Below, in pieces: positions 17,709 to 25,503 of a stretch of DNA of 64,000 nt (position 1 is its first letter; each line of letters begins with the position of its first letter). Origin of the DNA: Bog-473 sp963787485. Lineage in GTDB: Bacteria; Actinomycetota; Acidimicrobiia; Acidimicrobiales; RAAP-2. Both the position numbers and the translations under genes were made by a program. The DNA lies in the NCBI GenBank assembly GCA_963787485.1, contig CAWBDF010000002.1, positions 310,001 through 374,000 of the forward strand, written 5' to 3'. Below the pieces are notes generated by a model. That model saw only the letters and a list, made by a program, of their open reading frames with translations, did not search any database and was not told the DNA's origin.

Positions 17709-19227
17709 TTCCGGCACACCGCTCTCGTCGCTCACCTCGCTCAGTCAACCGCGCGCCGAGCGCTGCCTTCACCTCCTGACTCCCGGCCGCCGCACTGATC
17801 TGCGGGTCAGCCTCGTCATGTTCCTGTGCGCGGTGGTGCTTCCCATCGGCGCGGTCGCGCTCGGCGCGTACAGCCTGAAGTACGGGTTCGCCTTCGTCAT
17901 CTGTATGGGGCTGGTGTGCCTCGTGCTTTCGCGACCGGTGGTCGGGGGGTGGCTCCTGGTGGGCTTGGTCCCGACGACCTCCGGGCTCGCTCCGGGTTTC
18001 CCGGTCCAGAACGTGCGCATCTCGGAGGCACTGATCGGCCTGATCGGCGTGACCGTCCTTCTGGGCACCCGACGTCTCACCGCCGTGCGCTGGGGCACGC
18101 TCGAGTGGCTGCTCCTCGGCTGGGGACTCGTCTGGGCCGTGCTCAGCACATACGACAGCATCGTCCTTCGCCAACATCTCACCCTCTCGCAATGGGGCAC
18201 GGTGATCGGCCAGCTCCAGTTCTTCTTGCTGTACCGCACGGTCCGCGTGACGCTGCGAACGCGACGAGAGCGAATCGTCGGACTGGCCATCCTCTTCGTC
18301 GCCGTCGTCCCGATGACCCTGATCGCCATCCTCCAGGAGGTCAATATCGGGGGGCTCCGCACGACTCTCTCGAACATCACGGGGAACATCAGCCCCCTCC
18401 AGACGCAAGGCATCATCAGGGCCACCGGGGTATTCGGCAACTGGGCGGCACTCGCGGGCTATCTCATGCCGTTGTTCCTCGTCCTGGTCGCCCTGGCCCT
18501 TGGCCGACAGCTGCGCCGGTACCCGAGGGCGGCCCTCTGCCTCGCTACCCTCATGGTGATCGGCATTGTGCTGACCGCCGAGCTGTCGGTGCTGGCCTGC
18601 ACCGTCCTCGGCGTCGTCTACATCGGCGCCCGCTACAGCCGGTTCGCCAAGACGGTCCGCTGGCTGGCCATCGCGGCGGTGGTCTGCGCCGTCGTCGTGG
18701 GGCCCGTCCTGGCGTCCCGCTTCGACCAGCAGTTCGGTGCGGTCGCCGGTTCCAGCCGTTCGGCCCTTGTGCCGCAGACCGTCCAATTCCGCGAGCAGGT
18801 CTGGACCCAGCAGTACCTGCCAGCCATCGCGCAGCGGCCGCTGACCGGATGGGGCGTCGAGCTCCCCCAAACCATTCAGTGGCCCTATCCCGAGTCGCAG
18901 TACATCGCCGTCCTCATTGAGGGGGGCTACGCGCTCCTGGTCATGTACCTGATCCTCCTGTGGGCCATGTTCGACCGGGCCCGCAACGCGTCGCGGTCCC
19001 GAGATCCGGTGGAGCAGGCTCTGGGTCGCGCCCTCCTCGTCTGCGTGGTCAGCCTGGTGCCGCTCGGGGCGATCTGGCCGTTCTTCAGCAACGGTGGCCT
19101 TCCGCAGGTGCTGTGGTGTCTCTTCGCGCTGGCCGAGCCGGCGGTGACCCGCCTCCCGGTCTCCCCTGCGACTCGACTTGAACCGACGCCCGACGTCGTG
19201 GGCGATCTCCTTCCAGGGGTGAGATGA
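17692..19227 (+). CDS. Wzy-type polysaccharide polymerase / O-antigen ligase family
   Basis: About 511 residues from ATG 17692 (MTSTIDSGTPLSS), chosen because the same frame upstream only shadows the Wzz gene. At least ten hydrophobic segments are visible, plus a large periplasmic loop between about residues 340 and 410 containing REQVWTQQYLPAIAQRPLTGWG, a region typical of Wzy_C/O-antigen ligase proteins where the GxG after the Arg-Pro is conserved. It polymerises lipid-linked repeat units on the outer face of the membrane. It follows and overlaps the co-polymerase and precedes Wzx by 172 bp. Confidence 0.85.
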   Translation: MTSTIDSGTPLSSLTSLSQPRAERCLHLLTPGRRTDLRVSLVMFLCAVVLPIGAVALGAYSLKYGFAFVICMGLVCLVLSRPVVGGWLLVGLVPTTSGLAPGFPVQNVRISEALIGLIGVTVLLGTRRLTAVRWGTLEWLLLGWGLVWAVLSTYDSIVLRQHLTLSQWGTVIGQLQFFLLYRTVRVTLRTRRERIVGLAILFVAVVPMTLIAILQEVNIGGLRTTLSNITGNISPLQTQGIIRATGVFGNWAALAGYLMPLFLVLVALALGRQLRRYPRAALCLATLMVIGIVLTAELSVLACTVLGVVYIGARYSRFAKTVRWLAIAAVVCAVVVGPVLASRFDQQFGAVAGSSRSALVPQTVQFREQVWTQQYLPAIAQRPLTGWGVELPQTIQWPYPESQYIAVLIEGGYALLVMYLILLWAMFDRARNASRSRDPVEQALGRALLVCVVSLVPLGAIWPFFSNGGLPQVLWCLFALAEPAVTRLPVSPATRLEPTPDVVGDLLPGVR

Positions 19228-19288
19228 GGCTCCGGTCACCGGCGGACGGCGAGGTGAGAGACGGTCGAGACACCCGCCTGGGACAGAG

Positions 19289-19302
19289 GCACCCTAGGGT
19301 GC
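19289..19302. promoter_or_regulatory. 14-bp perfect palindrome between wzy and wzx
   Basis: GCACCCTAGGGTGC is a perfect palindrome about 100 bp upstream of the wzx start. It could be an operator for the downstream operon or the stem of an attenuator; the sequence has no T-run, so a rho-independent terminator is unlikely. Confidence 0.3.
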
Positions 19303-19399
19303 GGGTTCCTCACACCCCCCGACACCAGGAAGGGAATCACCGAACGCGCGCGGTCTCCCCTCGGCCACACGAGGAGCTCGGCGCTCCGGAACGACGTCG

Positions 19400-20890
19400 A
19401 TGACCTCAGATCTGAGCACCGAGCCGACCTCGTCGGACAGCGACTCCGGCCAGCCCACGCCACTCTCGGCCGGCTCGGGCTCGCGCAAGGGGCTGGCGTC
19501 GCAGGCAATGCGGGGCGCGTCGTTCCTCTTGGGCCGCGAGGCCGTGGGGTCGGTGATCCGACTGGTCGGGGTCGTCGTGACCGTACGGGCCATCGGGCCT
19601 TCGGGCTACGGCATCTTCACGTCTGCGGCCGCCTTCGTCGCAGTCGTGGTCACGATCTGCCAGATGGGCGCCGAGGTGTACCTCATCCGAGTCAAGGAGA
19701 CGCCCACCGACCGCTTGAACAACGAAGTGTTCAGCCTGCTGTTGTGCACGTCCGTCGGCGCGGCGGCGATCTCGCTCGGGCTCACCTTCGTCTTCGCGTC
19801 GTTGTTGCGGCCGGTCGGAGTGCTGCTCCCCCTGAGAGTCCTCCTCCTGTGCGTCCCCATCAACGTCCTGTGGGCGCCGGCTCAGGCGCACATTGAACGG
19901 CGCTTCGACTACAAGAAGATGGGCGTGCTGGAGCTCGGTGGCGACGTCGTCCTCTACGCCACCGCCATCCCTCTGGCCCTGCTGCACTTCGGAGCCTGGT
20001 CCCTGGTGGCCGGGTACTTCGCCTGGCAGACATTCCTCCTCGTGGGAAGCCTCATCCTGTCGGGACTTCGGCCGCGCTGGGCCTGGTCCTTCTCCACGGC
20101 GCGCACCGTGGCCCGGCACGGAGCCTCCTACTCCACGGCCTCCTTGTGCTCCAACCTGACCAACGTGGTCAACGCCATGGTGGTCGGCACCTTCGTGGGC
20201 GCGGCGGGGGTCGGCTACGTGGCGTTCGCCCGCAACCTGGTCACCACGGTCGGATTCGCCAAGCGGTGCGCGTACCGCCTGGGGATCGTGACCATGTCGC
20301 AGATCCACCGGGACGACCCCAAGCGCTTCCGCGTCGGGTTGGAGCGAGGCGCCTTCGTGCTGACCCTGGCGATGGCTCTCCCGTTGGCGGCCTTCGGACT
20401 CTTCGGCCATTGGATCATCCCGGGAGTGTTCGGCCACGAGTGGTCGGCTTCCATTCCCGTCTACTGCCTGCTCGCGTTGGCCGCGCTCCTGACCAGCATC
20501 CCCCAAATTGAGATCTCGCTGTTCTACGCCATCGGGCGCAACGCCACGGTTGCCGTGGCATGCGTGCTCCAGACGGTCCTCCTGACCGTGTTCTCGATCG
20601 TGATGGTGAAGCTGTGGGGGGTGAACGGGTTCGGCGTCGCCTCCGTCGTGTCAATCGTCGGATACGTCCTCATGCACCTCCAGACCAGGCGCCTCACCAC
20701 GTTCTCCTATCGTCTGGCCTTCCTGGTCACGCTCATCACGGTGCCGTCACTCTTCCTTCCCCTGCTGCCGCCACCCATCGGCCTCGTCCTCCTGGTGCCG
20801 TGGGTGGGCTTCCTCCTCCAACCCCTTCGCAGCGACGTCGTGAACCTCTCGCGCACCGCCCTCTCATCCTTGCGAGCGAAGCACCTGTGA
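19400..20890 (+). CDS. Wzx-type polysaccharide flippase
   Basis: 496 residues from ATG 19400. After about 35 polar residues the protein contains RGASFLLGREAVGSVIRLVG, the start of an MVF/MATE-fold oligosaccharide flippase, and about twelve hydrophobic helices. It is expected to flip undecaprenyl-diphosphate-linked repeat units across the cytoplasmic membrane. The stop overlaps the GTG of the holo-ACP synthase gene (GTGA), which physically couples translation of the export gene to the carrier-protein module. Confidence 0.9.
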   Translation: MTSDLSTEPTSSDSDSGQPTPLSAGSGSRKGLASQAMRGASFLLGREAVGSVIRLVGVVVTVRAIGPSGYGIFTSAAAFVAVVVTICQMGAEVYLIRVKETPTDRLNNEVFSLLLCTSVGAAAISLGLTFVFASLLRPVGVLLPLRVLLLCVPINVLWAPAQAHIERRFDYKKMGVLELGGDVVLYATAIPLALLHFGAWSLVAGYFAWQTFLLVGSLILSGLRPRWAWSFSTARTVARHGASYSTASLCSNLTNVVNAMVVGTFVGAAGVGYVAFARNLVTTVGFAKRCAYRLGIVTMSQIHRDDPKRFRVGLERGAFVLTLAMALPLAAFGLFGHWIIPGVFGHEWSASIPVYCLLALAALLTSIPQIEISLFYAIGRNATVAVACVLQTVLLTVFSIVMVKLWGVNGFGVASVVSIVGYVLMHLQTRRLTTFSYRLAFLVTLITVPSLFLPLLPPPIGLVLLVPWVGFLLQPLRSDVVNLSRTALSSLRAKHL

Positions 20891-21372
20891 GCACGACTCG
20901 GCTGATCACCGCACCCACGGTGGAGGGATGTCGCGTCGGGCTCGACATGATCGCCGTGCGGGACGTGGGGGCCAGTATCTCGACCCATGGTGAGCGCTAC
21001 TTGCGTCGCGTCTTCACCGATCACGAATTGGTGTGCTGCCGACGATCGGGTTCACCCGGCTCACCGGCATTCAGTGTCGCCTCCTTGGCGGCTCGTTGGG
21101 CCGCCAAGGAGGCGACGATCAAGGTGCTCCAGCCAGAGGGCGTCCAACCGGAGTGGACGACGATGGAGGTGCGCCGCCGTCCGAGCGGCGCGTGCGAAAT
21201 GCACCTGAGCGGCACGGCGGCAACGCTGGCCGCCGAGGCCGGGATCGTGTCGTTCGCCCTCAGTCTGACTCATGAAGGCGACTACGCCGCCGCAGTGGTG
21301 GTGGCGCAATGCTCCGTCTCCGTGCCCCCCCAACTCTCAACCCACGGAAGGAAGAACAGTGCAGATGCCTGA
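20887..21372 (+). CDS. 4'-phosphopantetheinyl transferase (AcpS-like)
   Basis: 161 residues from GTG 20887, overlapping the wzx stop. It has the AcpS-type motifs: GLDMIAVRDV near the N-terminus (Asp binds Mg-CoA), an RRVFTDHEL segment and AARWAAKEATIKVL, equivalent to the family's R-(F/W)-A-x-K-E-A. It transfers the phosphopantetheine arm from CoA to a carrier protein. The next gene encodes an ACP, so this looks like a dedicated activating enzyme rather than the housekeeping AcpS. Its end overlaps the ACP start by 8 bases. Confidence 0.88.
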   Translation: MSTTRLITAPTVEGCRVGLDMIAVRDVGASISTHGERYLRRVFTDHELVCCRRSGSPGSPAFSVASLAARWAAKEATIKVLQPEGVQPEWTTMEVRRRPSGACEMHLSGTAATLAAEAGIVSFALSLTHEGDYAAAVVVAQCSVSVPPQLSTHGRKNSADA

Positions 21373-21637
21373 GACCACGCACCCGCTCGAGACGCGTGTG
21401 CGGCAAACGCTCGTCGACCACGCCCGACTCCCCGTCGACGTGGCCACCCTGCATGCGTATGACGATCTCTTTCAGTCCGGGATGACGTCCCATGCCAGCG
21501 TCAACGTGATGCTCGCTCTGGAGGAGGAATTCGACGTCGAGTTTCCCGAGCAGATGCTCCACAAGTCAACCTTCGAGTCGATCGAAGCCATGTGCGCGGC
21601 GATCCAGAGTCTCCATTCCCCCGGTGATCGACCGTGA
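21365..21637 (+). CDS. Acyl carrier protein
   Basis: 90 residues from ATG 21365; GTG 21359 is an alternative, both downstream of GGAAGGAAG. The segment DDLFQSGMTSHASVNVM carries Ser42 at the usual phosphopantetheine position, followed by ALEEEFDVEFPEQML, the acidic recognition helix of ACPs. The neighbouring transferase probably adds the arm. With the seryl-tRNA-synthetase-like ligase two genes downstream, the expected cargo is an amino acid thioester rather than a fatty acid, by analogy with the known amino acid:carrier-protein ligase systems. The stop overlaps the next GTG. Confidence 0.9.
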   Translation: MPETTHPLETRVRQTLVDHARLPVDVATLHAYDDLFQSGMTSHASVNVMLALEEEFDVEFPEQMLHKSTFESIEAMCAAIQSLHSPGDRP

Positions 21638-22800
21638 GCACGACGACTACGCAGCGGTCCGGGGCCGTGGCCCGGGCTTCGACGATCGCCCGGGACATCT
21701 CCGCCCCGGCAGCTGATGACGTCGACGCACGGAGCCGGTTCCCCTTCGAGACCTTTGAGGCGCTCCAGGCCTCCGGGCTGATGGGCATGCTGGTCCCGGT
21801 CGAGTTCGGTGGCATCGGAGGGTCTCTGGCCGAGGCTGGCGCGACGGTGACCGCGGTCGGCCGCGGCTGCTCCTCCAGTGGGCTCAGCCTGGCCATCCAC
21901 CACTCCCAAGTGGCCACCGTGATCCGACACGGCCACACCACTCCACTTCAAGAGTTCATTGCCACGATCGCCGCTGAACAGCTCCTCCTGGCCTCGGCGA
22001 CAAGCGAGGTCGGCATCGGCGGCGACCTGCGTGAGAGCATCTGCGCGATCACGGTGGGCGACCTCGAATTCCAGCTCGAAAAGGCCGCGTCGGTCATCTC
22101 TCACGGCGCCTACGCCGATGCCATTTTGGCGACCGCTCGTCGGAACGAGCAGAGCCCACCGAGCGACCAGGTCCTGGTGGTGTGCCGGCCGCCAGGACTC
22201 AGCATGGAGCAGGCCGGAGAATGGAACGCCCTCGGAATGCGGGGGACCTGCAGCGCTGGCTTCGTGCTCCACGCGTCGGGTTCTCCGGAGATGATCCTGC
22301 CCGTCCCATTCGCGCAAATCGCCGAGCAGACCATGCTGCCGGTCTCGCACATTCTGTGGAGCTACGCCTGGCTGGGTGTGGCGCTGGCCGCAGTCGACCG
22401 GGCGCGAACGCTCGTCCACATGGAGGCCCGCAAGAACGTCGACACTCCTCCCCCGAAAGCCACCGACTTGGCCGACGTCCTCTTGGCGTATCGCCAGCTC
22501 GAAGCGCTGGTGCACGATGCTGCTCACGAATTCGACCGTCTCAGCCCATCGAGCCGGGACGGGGTCCCCATGGCCTTCACCATCGCCATGAATTCGCTCA
22601 AGGTGACGGCCTCGAGGCTCGTTGTCCAAATCGTGTCCGAGGCCCTGGCCCTGTGCGGAATGCCAGGGTACGCCCTTGGAACGCCCCTCAGCCTGGGCCG
22701 CCAGCTTCGGGATGCCTTCAGCGCCGTCGCAATGATCAACAATTCTCGGATTCTGGCCGATAACGCTCATATGCTGGCCATCTCGAACGGAACACCCTGA
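21634..22800 (+). CDS. Acyl-CoA dehydrogenase family protein
   Basis: 388 residues from GTG 21634, overlapping the ACP stop by 4 bases. It follows the ACAD layout: an N-terminal helical domain (EALQASGLMGMLVPVEFGG), a central beta domain (LLASATSEVGIGG) and a C-terminal helical bundle with LRDAFSAVAMINNSRIL. FAD-dependent oxidation of a carrier-bound or CoA-bound substrate is expected. The usual C-terminal region just before the LRDA helix lacks an obvious catalytic Glu, so the base may sit elsewhere. Its context suggests it acts on an aminoacyl- or acyl-ACP. The stop and the next ATG share one base (TGATG). Confidence 0.85.
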   Translation: MSTTTTQRSGAVARASTIARDISAPAADDVDARSRFPFETFEALQASGLMGMLVPVEFGGIGGSLAEAGATVTAVGRGCSSSGLSLAIHHSQVATVIRHGHTTPLQEFIATIAAEQLLLASATSEVGIGGDLRESICAITVGDLEFQLEKAASVISHGAYADAILATARRNEQSPPSDQVLVVCRPPGLSMEQAGEWNALGMRGTCSAGFVLHASGSPEMILPVPFAQIAEQTMLPVSHILWSYAWLGVALAAVDRARTLVHMEARKNVDTPPPKATDLADVLLAYRQLEALVHDAAHEFDRLSPSSRDGVPMAFTIAMNSLKVTASRLVVQIVSEALALCGMPGYALGTPLSLGRQLRDAFSAVAMINNSRILADNAHMLAISNGTP

Positions 22801-23702
22801 TGGATGCGATCTCCGATTTCGGCACGGCGCTCGTCGACGCGGGCCTGATCTACCCGACGGGCGTCACCGGGGTCACCGGGCGCTCCGGTCCCTACGGCGC
22901 CGTCGTCCGGGGTCTGCACGACCTGGTCACCACCTGGGGTGCGCAGCTGGAGGCCACCGAAATTCAGTTCCCGCCCATCGTCAATCGCACGACGTTCGAG
23001 CAGACAAATTACATGCAGTCGTTTCCCGACCTCATGGGCGTGGTGAACGTCTTCACGGGCGACAACCGTGACCACGCCGAGCTGTGCCGGCGTTCGGAGT
23101 CCGGAAAGGACTGGGGCGACCTGTTGGAGCCGGCGGAGGTCTTCCTCGCCTCGGCCGCCTGCCACCCCGTGTACCCGTTGTGCACGGGGTCGCTCCCTCC
23201 CCAGGGCCGGTACTTCGACGTCCAGAGCTTCTGCTTCCGTCACGAGCCCAGCACCGACCCGGCGCGGATGCAATCATTCCAGATGCACGAGATCGTGTTC
23301 GTCGGCAACCCCGAACAGGCGCAGGAGCACAGGGACACGGGGCTCGACCATGGCGTGACGATCCTGCGCCGGCTCGGCCTCGACATGGACGTCGTGGCCG
23401 CGAACGACCCGTTCTTCGGCCGACTGGGCACGGCGATGGCCAGCAACCAGAAGGACGAAATGCTCAAGCTCGAAGGGACGACGCCGATCGGCAGTCCGGA
23501 CCATCCCGTCGCCATCATTTCGGGCAACTGCCATCGTGACCATTTCGGGGATCCGTTCGCCATCCATACCTCCGACGGCGAAACCGCCCATAGCGCTTGT
23601 GTGGCCTTCGGGATCGACCGCGTCACCCTGGCCCTGTTCTGGCACCACGGTTTGGACGTCGGACGGTGGCCGTCGGACGTCGCGAACGCCCTTTGGCCCT
23701 GA
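22800..23702 (+). CDS. Amino acid--[carrier protein] ligase (seryl-tRNA synthetase-like)
   Basis: 300 residues, class II aminoacyl-tRNA synthetase catalytic core with no tRNA-binding N-terminal arm. Motif 2 reads SFCFRHEPSTDPARMQSF (Arg148) and motif 3 GIDRVTLALF (Arg274). Cys121 (AACHPVYP), Glu164 (QMHEIVF) and Cys244 (SGNCHRDHF) match the three zinc ligands of the atypical SerRS-like enzymes that bind the amino group of the substrate. Members of this family activate glycine or alanine and load it on a dedicated carrier protein instead of tRNA. Here the carrier protein is encoded two genes upstream. This is probably the entry step of an aminoacyl-carrier pathway tied to the polysaccharide operon. 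Confidence 0.9.
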   Translation: MDAISDFGTALVDAGLIYPTGVTGVTGRSGPYGAVVRGLHDLVTTWGAQLEATEIQFPPIVNRTTFEQTNYMQSFPDLMGVVNVFTGDNRDHAELCRRSESGKDWGDLLEPAEVFLASAACHPVYPLCTGSLPPQGRYFDVQSFCFRHEPSTDPARMQSFQMHEIVFVGNPEQAQEHRDTGLDHGVTILRRLGLDMDVVAANDPFFGRLGTAMASNQKDEMLKLEGTTPIGSPDHPVAIISGNCHRDHFGDPFAIHTSDGETAHSACVAFGIDRVTLALFWHHGLDVGRWPSDVANALWP

Positions 23703-23725
23703 GACCAGACGGCAACTGGGGACCA

Positions 23726-25492
23726 GTGTCCGCCACTCCCGTCGTGTTCGGTCCCGACGATCGCCCGCTGTTCGGCTGGGTGCATCAACCCGAAGACGGG
23801 CGTGTCCGGGGCACGGTGGTCCTGTGTCCACCGCTGTTCCGCGAGGCGATCTCAGCGCACTTCACCTACCGCGTCGTGGCCGAGCGGTTGTCCGCCGCCG
23901 GCATTGCCGCCATCCGGTTCGACTACGACGGGACAGGAGACTCGGCGGGCTCGGATCTCGACCCGGGTCGGATGGCGGCCTACGAGGACTCGGTGGACCA
24001 CGCCGTCCAATTGGCGCAGCACCTGGGCACCGCCGACGTGGCATTGCTGGGTATGCGCATGGGTGGCCTCCTGGCCGCTCGGGCCTCGGCCCGGTGCCCC
24101 CGGCTCACCGCGTTGGTGCTCTGGGACCCCTGTGCGTCGGGACGAGACTTCCTCCGCGAACAGTCCGCCCTCTTCCGCGTCACCTACGGGAAGTCGGAAG
24201 CTTCCGAGGGATCGACCGAAGTGGCAGGGTTCCTGCTCACGGCCGAGACGGCGGCGGATCTGAAGGCCATCGCGGCGCCCGACTCCAACAGGACCGTCCA
24301 ACGAGCGCTGCTCCTGACCCGCCCGGATCGCCCACCGGAGGGGACGTTCGGTCTGGACGTTGACCGGCTGGACCAGGCGGTGGCCCGGGGGCAGGCCGGC
24401 CTCCTCGAGATCGAGCCCTACCGCAACGCGGTTCCAGAAAGCGTCGAGGAGGTCGTGGCCTGGCTCGAGAGCGTGCTGCCCGTCGAACGACGCCCCCAGA
24501 ACTTCCCGCCGTCGCGGCCAGAGGCCACCTTCGTCGACCGCGTCGGCGGATCCGTGACCGAACGGGCGGTCGCGTTGGGATCGCACCGGCTCTACGGGAT
24601 TGAGACGGTGGGACCAGGTCGAGTGGTCGGACCGAAGATCCTGTTCCTGAGCAGTGGGAACGAATCCCACATCGGCCCGAACCGGCTCTGGGTCGACCTG
24701 GCGCGCCGGTTGGCCGGGCGGGGGTTCTCATGCCTGCGCTTCGACTTGAGCGGCATCGGCGACAGTCCGGTCCGACCGGGCGCCGCGATACAGCTCGACC
24801 GGTCCCCCCAGGCCTCGCCACGCGACCCCCGAGCGTGGCCCCGACCAGCACCGCTGAACCCGCTCTGGTTTTTCGACGACATCCGGGAGGTGGTCGACGA
24901 GGTGACAAGAGGCCGGGAGGGCGACGGCCTCGCTCCCGTGGTCCTGGTCGGGTTGTGCTCGGGTGGGTACCAGGCTCTGGAAAGCGCGCTGGACCTCAAA
25001 CCCCCTCGCGGAGTCGTGGCCATCAACCCGATCCTCCGCTTCGATCCTCCGGAACGAAGGAGCAGAGGGCGGGTCGACGGACGACGGACATTCTGCCAAC
25101 CCGTGGGACGGGCGAGGTCTACCTACCGCCGCATGCCCCCGTGGGTTCCCTCACGGGCGATGCGACGTGCCTACCTGGCCGTGAGCCGTCTCGGACGGCG
25201 TAGAAGGACCGCCGTCCACTGGCTCACTCGAATGTCAGAGCGAGGAACCGATGTGCTGTGTCTTTCCGGGCCCGTCGACGCCGAGGCACTGTTCGAGGGC
25301 AGCAAGCTGGCTCCCGGGCCCGAGGTGACCGTCGGCACGCACGTTCGGATAGAGGTCATCGAACTCGATCACGGACTCATTCCCTCGGTCGACCGCGCCC
25401 GCGCCATCGACCGGGTCACGAACTACGTCACTCACGTCTTCTCCGAGCAGGGCGCGCCAACTGGGCCCGTCTCCCCCTCCGCAGTCAGTTAG
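23726..25492 (+). CDS. Tandem alpha/beta hydrolase, exosortase-system-like, with atypical nucleophile elbows
   Basis: About 588 residues from GTG 23726 (preceded by GGGGA). Two alpha/beta-hydrolase domains are joined: residues 1-265 and about 290-575. The first opens with TVVLCPPLFREAI and FDYDGTGDSAG, as in the hydrolases associated with exosortase/polysaccharide clusters. The nucleophile elbow GMRMG (109-113) has Arg111 where Ser is expected; the second elbow GLCSG (409-413) has Cys411. The first domain is therefore probably non-hydrolytic, while the second could form a Cys-thioester and act as an acyl or aminoacyl transferase. It ends the Wzx-ACP operon, 23 bp after the ligase. Confidence 0.8.
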   Translation: MSATPVVFGPDDRPLFGWVHQPEDGRVRGTVVLCPPLFREAISAHFTYRVVAERLSAAGIAAIRFDYDGTGDSAGSDLDPGRMAAYEDSVDHAVQLAQHLGTADVALLGMRMGGLLAARASARCPRLTALVLWDPCASGRDFLREQSALFRVTYGKSEASEGSTEVAGFLLTAETAADLKAIAAPDSNRTVQRALLLTRPDRPPEGTFGLDVDRLDQAVARGQAGLLEIEPYRNAVPESVEEVVAWLESVLPVERRPQNFPPSRPEATFVDRVGGSVTERAVALGSHRLYGIETVGPGRVVGPKILFLSSGNESHIGPNRLWVDLARRLAGRGFSCLRFDLSGIGDSPVRPGAAIQLDRSPQASPRDPRAWPRPAPLNPLWFFDDIREVVDEVTRGREGDGLAPVVLVGLCSGGYQALESALDLKPPRGVVAINPILRFDPPERRSRGRVDGRRTFCQPVGRARSTYRRMPPWVPSRAMRRAYLAVSRLGRRRRTAVHWLTRMSERGTDVLCLSGPVDAEALFEGSKLAPGPEVTVGTHVRIEVIELDHGLIPSVDRARAIDRVTNYVTHVFSEQGAPTGPVSPSAVS

Positions 25493-25503
25493 TGCGGTCG
25501 AAA

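Noticed and set aside
17596..19239. 547-codon reverse-strand frame opposite wzy
   Set aside because: Antisense shadow of a hydrophobic protein gene, rich in Asp/Arg/Gln, with no motif.
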